From Haloechinothrix aidingensis (GTDB lineage: Bacteria > Actinomycetota > Actinomycetes > Mycobacteriales > Pseudonocardiaceae), in contig NZ_JACCKD010000009.1 in NCBI RefSeq assembly GCF_013450155.1, positions 213,894 through 277,893 of the forward strand: a stretch of 64,000 nucleotides of DNA, read 5' to 3'. The position numbers were made by a program, and so were the translations under genes. The notes under the pieces are model-generated. The model had not been told where the DNA came from. It did no database searches and saw only the letters and a list, made by a program, of their open reading frames with translations. This document shows, piece by piece, positions 58,459 through 64,000 of the stretch (position 1 is the stretch's first letter; each line of letters begins with the position of its first letter).

Positions 58459-58514
58459 GGGAGCCGAAGGTGGCGTTGGGATCCTTCTAAGGAACCGCTG
58501 TCACCTTGGGCTCC
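58459..58514. repeat. Intergenic palindrome, family member 3
   Basis: Left arm GGAGCCGAAGGTGGCGTTGG and right arm CCGCTGTCACCTTGGGCTCC pair at 15 of 20 positions around GATCCTTCTAAGGAA. The loop word TCCTTCTAAGGA matches the plan of the other members. It is followed 24 bp later by a second copy in the same orientation. Confidence 0.75.
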
Positions 58515-58537
58515 TTCCAGCTGGCGCGGGGTGGTGA

Positions 58538-58592
58538 GAGCCGAAGGTGGCGTTGGTTCCATCTAGGGAGCCCAACGTGACATTGGGCTCCC
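58538..58592. repeat. Intergenic palindrome, family member 4
   Basis: Outer arms GAGCCGAAGGTGGCGTTGG and CCAACGTGACATTGGGCTC pair at 15 of 19 positions around TTCCATCTAGGGAG. A shorter perfect hairpin GGGAGCCCAA / TTGGGCTCCC (58566-58592) overlaps the right half, so two alternative folds are possible. It starts 14 bases after the purH stop and may end that transcript. Confidence 0.75.
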
Positions 58593-58606
58593 ACCCGGAG
58601 GGGAGA

Positions 58607-60163
58607 TCAGTGCGCGAAGTGACGGGTTCCGGTGAGGTAGAGCGTTACGCCCGCGGCCTCGGCGGCCGCGATCACCTCGGCGTCGCGTACCGAACCGCCC
58701 GGCTGCACGACGGCGCGTACCCCGGCGTCGAGCAGCACCTGCAACCCGTCGGGGAACGGGAAGAACGCATCCGACGCGGCGACCGAGCCGCGCGCGCGGT
58801 CACCCGCCCGCTGCACAGCGAGATGCGCCGAGTCCACCCGGTTGACCTGCCCCATACCGACACCCACGGAGGCACGGTCGTCGGCGAGCAGGATCGCGTT
58901 GGACTTCACCGCGCGCACGGCACGCCAGGCGAAGGCCAGATCGGCCAACGTCGCCGCATCGGCGGCCGCGCCCGTGGCCAGCGTCCAGCTCGCGGGGTCG
59001 TCCCCTTCGGCATCCAGCGCATCCGCCGCCTGCATGAGCGCGCCGCCGGTGATCGGCCGCAGCTCGCGGCCACCGCGCCCCGGAGCAGCGCAGCGCAGGA
59101 TGCGGACGTTCTTCTTGCGCCGCAGCACGTCGAGGGCGTCCTCCGTGTAGTCGGGAGCCACGACCACCTCGGTGAACACCTCGGCGATCTGCTCGGCGGC
59201 ATCCAGCCCGACCGAGCCGTTGGCAGCGATGACGCCGCCGAACGCGCTGACCGGGTCACAGGCGTGCGCCTTGCGATGAGCCTCGGCGATGTCCGAACCG
59301 GTCGCCAACCCGCACGGGTTGGCATGCTTGATGATCGCCACGGCGGGCTCGTCGTGATCGTGTGCGGCGCGTACAGCCGCGTCGGCGTCCACGTAGTTGT
59401 TGTAGGACATCTCCTTGCCGTGCAGCTGCTCGGCATTCGCGAGCCCGCCCGATCCCGAGGTGTAGAGCGCGGCGTGCTGGTGCGGGTTCTCCCCGTAGCG
59501 CAGAACCGCCGAGCGCCGCCACGCGCTGCCCAGGAACTCCGGGGCCCGCGCCTGGTCGTCGGGAGCATAGGTGTCGGCGAACCACGAGGCGACCGCGAGG
59601 TCGTAACCCGCCGTGTGGGCGAACGCCTGGCCCGCGAGACGCTTGCGTTCGGCGAGGGTGAATCCTCCTGCCGACACCCGGCCGAGCACCCAGTCGTACT
59701 GTTGCGGGTCGACGACCACAGCGACCGAGGGGTGGTTCTTCGCGGCGGCCCGCACCATGGCCGGCCCGCCGATGTCGATCTGCTCGACACAGTCCTCCCC
59801 GCTCGCCCCGGAGGCGACCGTGTCCGCGAACGGGTACAGGTTCACCACGAGCAGGTCGAACGGCGCGATATCCAGCTCCTCCAGCTGCCGCCGGTGCTCC
59901 TGCTTGCGCACATCGGCAAGCAACCCTGCGTGCACACCGGGATGCAGCGTCTTCACCCGGCCATCCAGCGATTCGGGAAACCCTGTGACCTGCTCGACCG
60001 GAGTGACCGGCACGCCGGCGTCGCGGATGGCACCGGCGGTGCCGCCCGTCGAGACGATCTCGACACCGGCGGCGTGCAACCCGGTCGCGAGCTCTGCGAG
60101 GCCGGACTTGTCCGACACCCCGAGCAAGGCGCGTCGCACCACAGCTTGATCCGATGCACTCAC
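58607..60163 (-). CDS. purH: AICAR transformylase / IMP cyclohydrolase
   Basis: 518 aa. The last two steps of de novo IMP synthesis. The N-terminal cyclohydrolase domain ([40 protein letters not shown]) is followed by the AICAR transformylase domain with [14 protein letters not shown] and [10 protein letters not shown]. Formyl groups would come from 10-formyl-THF made with FolD. Its ATG overlaps the purN stop by four bases. Confidence 0.97.
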   Translation of the reverse strand: MSASDQAVVRRALLGVSDKSGLAELATGLHAAGVEIVSTGGTAGAIRDAGVPVTPVEQVTGFPESLDGRVKTLHPGVHAGLLADVRKQEHRRQLEELDIAPFDLLVVNLYPFADTVASGASGEDCVEQIDIGGPAMVRAAAKNHPSVAVVVDPQQYDWVLGRVSAGGFTLAERKRLAGQAFAHTAGYDLAVASWFADTYAPDDQARAPEFLGSAWRRSAVLRYGENPHQHAALYTSGSGGLANAEQLHGKEMSYNNYVDADAAVRAAHDHDEPAVAIIKHANPCGLATGSDIAEAHRKAHACDPVSAFGGVIAANGSVGLDAAEQIAEVFTEVVVAPDYTEDALDVLRRKKNVRILRCAAPGRGGRELRPITGGALMQAADALDAEGDDPASWTLATGAAADAATLADLAFAWRAVRAVKSNAILLADDRASVGVGMGQVNRVDSAHLAVQRAGDRARGSVAASDAFFPFPDGLQVLLDAGVRAVVQPGGSVRDAEVIAAAEAAGVTLYLTGTRHFAH

Positions 60164-60837
60164 CAGAAACTCACCTTCCGTCCAGTCACCGTATAGCGGT
60201 AGTGAGCCAGCTTCGCCACCACGTCGACGAGCAGCCTTCGCTCAACAGCCTTGATACGTTCGTGCAAGCTCGCTTCATCGTCCTCCGGTGCGATCGCGAC
60301 CGGTTCCTGGGCGATGATCGGTCCGGTATCCACCCCGGCATCGGCGAAATGCACGGTGGATCCGGTGACCTTCACCCCAGCCGCCAACGCATCCGACACG
60401 GCGTGCATCCCGGGAAAGGCCGGGAGCAGCGCCGGATGTGTGTTGATCACACGGGACGGGAAACGAGCGAGAAACTCCGGGCCAAGGATCTTCAAGAAGC
60501 CCGCCGAGACGACGAAGTCCGGCTCGTACGCGGCAACCGCCTCGGTCAGCGCGCGATCCCACGCGGCGCGATCGCCGTGATCGGCCAGCCGCACGACGAA
60601 GTGATCCACCTCAGCGTCCGTGGCGCGCTGCAACGCCGCGATGCCATCGCGGTCGGCGCCGACAGCGACCACCCGCGCCGGGAAGCCTGCCTCCCTGGTG
60701 GACTCCAGCAACGCCTGCAGCAGCGTCCCCGACCCCGAGGCGAGCACGACGAGCCTGGCGACAGACCCCTCTTCCGGCGCGTCGTGCTGCACCTCTGCCT
60801 GCCCAGCACCTGCCGGTACTCGCCACGGACGTTGCAA
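60160..60837 (-). CDS. purN: Phosphoribosylglycinamide formyltransferase
   Basis: 225 aa. Third step of purine synthesis (GAR to formyl-GAR). Blocks: [15 protein letters not shown] for the phosphate site, [17 protein letters not shown] with the catalytic Asn-His, and [21 protein letters not shown] with the catalytic Asp. The start is a TTG at 60837 with GGAG five bases upstream; it yields MQRPWRVP, which matches the mycobacterial N-terminus (MQEPLRVP as I recall), and no ATG or GTG is better placed. Coupled to purH. Confidence 0.95.
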   Translation of the reverse strand: MQRPWRVPAGAGQAEVQHDAPEEGSVARLVVLASGSGTLLQALLESTREAGFPARVVAVGADRDGIAALQRATDAEVDHFVVRLADHGDRAAWDRALTEAVAAYEPDFVVSAGFLKILGPEFLARFPSRVINTHPALLPAFPGMHAVSDALAAGVKVTGSTVHFADAGVDTGPIIAQEPVAIAPEDDEASLHERIKAVERRLLVDVVAKLAHYRYTVTGRKVSFW

Positions 60838-60907
60838 CGCCGCTCCTTGCCTGGACTCGCGCGGCTACGCGCACGGGATCGAACGGATGGCACAGCCAAC
60901 CCTAGAC

Positions 60908-60950
60908 ATCACCCCACCACCGTCCCGCGCGCGGGACATCATGGGGTGAT
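60908..60950. promoter_or_regulatory. Nested palindromes upstream of purN
   Basis: ATCACCCCA (60908-60916) and TGGGGTGAT (60942-60950) enclose the perfect 16-bp palindrome GTCCCGCGCGCGGGAC (60922-60937). It sits between the DUF6350 stop and the purN start. It could be a terminator of the upstream gene or an operator for purNH. Confidence 0.5.
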
Positions 60951-60981
60951 CTGGAATGCACCCCGAGCCCGCGCCACGGCA

Positions 60982-62640
60982 TCACCCGCCGGCGGTCCGC
61001 TCCGCGGCATCCGCGGTGTACTCGCCCGCGTCAGCGATACCCGTGCCGCTGTCCTCGCCAGCCGGGGTGTCCTCGCCGGCCGGGGTGTCCTCGTCGTCCT
61101 CGGGGTCCTCGCCTTCCGCAGCGCGTACCGGTCCGCGGGTATCGGTATCCCCCTGCTCCCCCGCGCTCTCCCCGGCGGCCTCGGGATCCCGATGCCCGCC
61201 GTCGCGGTCCTCGCCGCCGGACCCCTGCTCCGCTACGGGGTCGGCAGGCGCGGCGAGCTGCTCAGCACCGTCGGGCTCGCCGACGGTGTCCCCGTCGGTG
61301 TCGCCGTCGGGCTCGCCGGTGTCCCCGCCGGTGTCGCCGACGGGGTCCCCGTCGCGCTCCCCGGCATCGTCCGCAGCGCCGTCGCCGTCCTCCGCACCAT
61401 CGTCCGCAGCGTCGTCGTCCGCAGCGCCGTCGCCGATCCCGGCAGCGTCGTTCTCGGCAAGGTCGTTCTCGGCAGCATCCTCCTCGGCAGCGTCGTCCTC
61501 CTCGCCGGCATCCACACCCGCCTCGGCGGCGACCGCTCGCGGGCCCGCGAGCCAGCTGACGAGCCCCGCGGGAACCGCGATCCACCCGAACGCGGCGAGC
61601 GAGACCAGGGCGGCGGGGATCTCCATGGCACCGATCCCGCCGTCACCGAGCTGACCACCAGCCATCGAGGTCAACACGAGACATCCGAAGGCGGCACACA
61701 CACCGGCGACGGTCACGCTGCGCAGCCGGACCACCGGCTGCGGATCCGAACGGCGCAGCACCCATCCGACGAGAACCCCCGCGCAGGCCGGGAGCGCCAG
61801 CAGCGCGGGCCACCACGCTCCGTACTGTTCCGGAACGGCGGCCAGCAGCGGCACCCCGGGTAGCGCGCCCCCGCTGAGCCCGAACGGGGTCACCGACACC
61901 GGGCCGATCGAGAAGCCCGGACCGGTCACGAAGGCCACCCCGGACAGCACGGCATTGGGCAGGTAGACGATGGACAGCAGCAGCATGCCGAGCCCACCGC
62001 CCGCCCCGAGGGCGTACTCGGCGAACGTGTCCCGCGCGGTTCCCACCGACAACGCGGCCGAGACCAGCAGGACCAGCATGCCGGCAGCCACAAGCGCGGC
62101 GACTCCGAGCAGGCCGGCACGCAAACCGCGCACAGCCGCCTCATCGATGTGGGCCCGGACATGGTCACGCAGGTCGACCCGCCGGGCAGCACCCACCGTC
62201 GCGGCGAGCCCGGCGAGCAACGCCGGGACCACGACCGCGGCACCCGTCTCCACGGTCACCGGCTCCGGCAGCACCAGCAACGCGACACCGCCCCCTGCCA
62301 GGCCGTGCGCGGTGGAGATCACCGCGATGACCATGAGCGGGTACGCAGGATCCGTTGCCCCCAACCGCGCGACGGCTCCGTGCGCCACCTTGGCCACGAG
62401 CGCGAAGATCGCGGCGGTCGCCGCCAGCGGCAGGACACCGAGCTCGTGACCGTCGATGGAGACCGGAACCTGGTACACAGCCAGCCATCCGGGCCCCGCA
62501 GCACGCAGCACCCCTGGTACGGAGGCGTCCGCCTGCTCGGCTGTCGCCGCGATCCCGGCGAGCACCGCTGCCACCGCGACGTAACCGGCAACCAGGGGAA
62601 GCGTTGCCGCGGCGAGGAGAACGCGCAGCCTGGCAACCAC
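60982..62640 (-). CDS. DUF6350 membrane protein with a long acidic tail
   Basis: 552 aa. Residues 1-375 hold about ten membrane segments with the family pattern (YALGAGGGLGMLLLSIVYLPNAVLSG, then PGVPLLAAVPEQYG). The last 176 residues (377-552) are disordered and extremely acidic, made of short repeats of Asp, Glu, Ala, Gly and Asn (for example AAENDLAENDAAGIGDGAAD). Equivalent to the gene between sucD and purN in mycobacteria. Function unknown. The tail is much longer than I would expect for the family. Confidence 0.88.
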   Translation of the reverse strand: MVARLRVLLAAATLPLVAGYVAVAAVLAGIAATAEQADASVPGVLRAAGPGWLAVYQVPVSIDGHELGVLPLAATAAIFALVAKVAHGAVARLGATDPAYPLMVIAVISTAHGLAGGGVALLVLPEPVTVETGAAVVVPALLAGLAATVGAARRVDLRDHVRAHIDEAAVRGLRAGLLGVAALVAAGMLVLLVSAALSVGTARDTFAEYALGAGGGLGMLLLSIVYLPNAVLSGVAFVTGPGFSIGPVSVTPFGLSGGALPGVPLLAAVPEQYGAWWPALLALPACAGVLVGWVLRRSDPQPVVRLRSVTVAGVCAAFGCLVLTSMAGGQLGDGGIGAMEIPAALVSLAAFGWIAVPAGLVSWLAGPRAVAAEAGVDAGEEDDAAEEDAAENDLAENDAAGIGDGAADDDAADDGAEDGDGAADDAGERDGDPVGDTGGDTGEPDGDTDGDTVGEPDGAEQLAAPADPVAEQGSGGEDRDGGHRDPEAAGESAGEQGDTDTRGPVRAAEGEDPEDDEDTPAGEDTPAGEDSGTGIADAGEYTADAAERTAGG

Positions 62641-62818
62641 AGTCGCTACACCCGTCCCTCACATCGTGCGGCCCGACAGAAACCCTGCCACCACGATCGC
62701 ACCGGAACGCCGCACAGCAGCCGCGGCACGCCGCCGGCAGCGCGACCCTGTGGGCATCCCCACCCTCCCGGGCTAGCGACGGTGGCGACCGTGTTGTACC
62801 GGGCACCCCGCGGCGCCG

Positions 62819-63655
62819 TCAGTCAGCGCGCTGCTCCCCCTCGGCGTGCTCTGAGCCGCTCTGCGCCTGCGTGGCGGAGTGATGGTGGAACTGGCCCTGG
62901 TGCGGTGCGTACTGCGTCGGCTGCGGCGACGGGACCTGCTCCTGCTGGGCGGAGGCCGGTCCGGCGAACTGGCCCGGCTGCGGGTACCCGGCCGCCGGGG
63001 ATTGGGCCCCCTGCGCGGCAGGTGTGCCGAACGCCCCGTGCTGGGTCTGCTGCTGGGTCTGCTGCTGGGTCTGCTGCTGGGGTGGCATCTGCTGCCCGTA
63101 CGGGCCCTGCACCCCCGGCTGCGCGTACTGGCCGGGCTGCGGTGGAGCCGGTCGCTGGGCCGGTTGCTGGCTCGGCGGCGGGAGCACGCCGTACTCGAGC
63201 AGCAACGCGACCACCGCCGCCGCCATCTGCAGGATCGCCATGATCAGCAACACCACGAGCGCCCCGGCCACCGATGCCGCGTCGATCATCGCGCTCAACG
63301 CCAGGAGGAATCCCGTCACGCTCAGCAACGCGGCGAACGGCAGGCTCCTCGGCCCGCCGGGAAGCGCGTGCAACGCGGCGAGAAGACCGCCGACCAGCAA
63401 GAACATCACCTTGGGGCTGGAAGCGGGCACGACATCAGCGAAGCTGACGAAGTAGCTGCCGACACCGAGGGCGGTGACGACAAGTGCCAGGATCAACCCC
63501 AGCGGTGGAGCGGGGCGGCCGGTACCACCGGATGCGTGCCCGGACATCGACGGGAGGAACTGAGTGCCCTGTGCCTGCGGGTTCGGCTGCTGCTGGTAGG
63601 CCTGCTGTGCCTGCTGGGGGCCCTGCGCCGGGAACCCGCTGCTCGGCATCGTCAT
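62819..63655 (-). CDS. DUF5336 membrane protein with Gln/Pro-rich tail
   Basis: 278 aa. A Gln/Pro-rich N-terminal 45 residues, then four membrane helices (LGLILALVVTALGVGSYFV, SPKVMFLLVGGLLAAL, LPFAALLSVTGFLLALSAMI, ALVVLLIMAILQMAAAVVALLL) and a Pro/Gln/Gly-rich tail that contains a QQT repeat. AGGAG lies seven bases upstream of the ATG at 63655. It is related to the mycobacterial 34-kDa antigen-type proteins (Rv0954). It sits between sucD and DUF6350, as in other actinobacteria. Confidence 0.87.
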   Translation of the reverse strand: MTMPSSGFPAQGPQQAQQAYQQQPNPQAQGTQFLPSMSGHASGGTGRPAPPLGLILALVVTALGVGSYFVSFADVVPASSPKVMFLLVGGLLAALHALPGGPRSLPFAALLSVTGFLLALSAMIDAASVAGALVVLLIMAILQMAAAVVALLLEYGVLPPPSQQPAQRPAPPQPGQYAQPGVQGPYGQQMPPQQQTQQQTQQQTQHGAFGTPAAQGAQSPAAGYPQPGQFAGPASAQQEQVPSPQPTQYAPHQGQFHHHSATQAQSGSEHAEGEQRAD

Positions 63656-63868
63656 GTCTTCGCTCCTGTGTCGTCGTCACGGGTCGGGTCATGCACCGGT
63701 GGACGAACGCGCGCACCCCGTCGCTCGCCCCAGCGGGACCGCGCCGTCCACCCGCCGCACGACGCTCCCTCAGCTCCGGTAACCGGCTGCACCTGCAGCT
63801 GACAGGGCGGACGCTAGCCCACCCCGCACGGTGGGACGGACGCGGGCCCGGTCCGGTTCCCCGGCATA

Positions 63869-63911
63869 CGAGCGGGGCCGGGCACACAGTCACTGTGCCC
63901 GGCCCCGCTCG
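63869..63911 (-). terminator. Terminator after sucD
   Basis: Perfect 17-bp inverted repeat (63869-63885 with 63895-63911, plus one further A-T pair) with a 9-base loop, 23 bases downstream of the sucD stop. The rest of the 279-bp gap to the DUF5336 start holds that gene's promoter; no other gene seen. Confidence 0.85.
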
Positions 63912-63934
63912 CCGTGTCGATCCCTACGAACCGC

Positions 63935-64000
63935 TCAGAGTTGTTTGTAGAGTTCGCGGGCGAGTTCGGCTGCTTCGCTGGGGGTTTTGCCGACGCGTAC
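63935..64000 (-). CDS. sucD: Succinyl-CoA ligase alpha subunit, C-terminal end (gene continues outside window)
   Basis: Only the last 21 codons and the stop are in view. They read VRVGKTPSEAAELARELYKQL in full length, which matches the end of SucD (GKTPS, then an AELA helix). The gene order sucD, DUF5336, DUF6350, purN, purH supports it. The codons are unusually AT-rich for this genome. Confidence 0.8.
   Translation of the reverse strand, partial: VRVGKTPSEAAELARELYKQL

Overview
The window is chromosomal DNA from a high-GC actinobacterium, most likely a member of the Pseudonocardiaceae (Saccharomonospora / Prauserella / Amycolatopsis type). The support is: roughly 70% GC coding sequence with many GTG starts; an FO synthase for coenzyme F420; an ImuA'-ImuB-DnaE2 mutasome; a NADP isocitrate dehydrogenase of mycobacterial type; and the actinobacterial gene order sucD / DUF5336 / DUF6350 / purN / purH. 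Many exported proteins are acidic, which could mean salt tolerance, but this is only a hint. I saw no tRNA, rRNA, insertion sequence, prophage or CRISPR array. The window cuts an aldehyde dehydrogenase at the left edge and sucD at the right edge.

Layout. 1-1786: a catalytic aldehyde dehydrogenase overlapping a shortened, catalytically empty ALDH-like partner. 1855-4717: gluconate module, with a FadR-type repressor divergent from gluconokinase and a GntP permease. 4784-10698: a DUF3516 helicase and three uncharacterised proteins, one a long coiled coil. 10719-17671: one minus-strand operon for nucleoside uptake (BMP lipoprotein, ATPase, two permeases) and breakdown (cdd, deoA). 18104-21590: succinate dehydrogenase sdhCDAB. 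21682-27405: acyl-CoA dehydrogenase, small membrane proteins, a penicillin-binding DD-carboxypeptidase-like protein, a secreted SGNH hydrolase and a YihY/BrkB membrane protein. 27497-34212: a tripartite tricarboxylate transporter with two different binding lipoproteins, divergent from a CitA/CitB-type two-component system. 34255-38371: pstSCAB with a candidate PHO box. 38819-50033: FO synthase, exonuclease III, icd, folD and assorted small proteins. 50116-52488: a TNT-domain protein convergent with a pentapeptide-repeat protein. 52543-58402: the dnaE2-imuB-imuA' operon behind a perfect SOS box. 58607-64000: purH, purN, two membrane proteins and the end of sucD.

The genes read mostly as central metabolism: nucleoside and gluconate catabolism and ALDH chemistry feed carbon into the TCA cycle (sdh, icd, sucD), next to C4/tricarboxylate uptake and phosphate uptake. 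The least explained signals are two. The first is a family of about 50-bp intergenic palindromes whose loop is conserved while the two arms change together (near 23170, 51840, 58460 and 58540). The second is the TNT protein, whose N-terminal half looks like an immunity domain joined to the toxin-like domain in one chain, with no separate immunity gene beside it.
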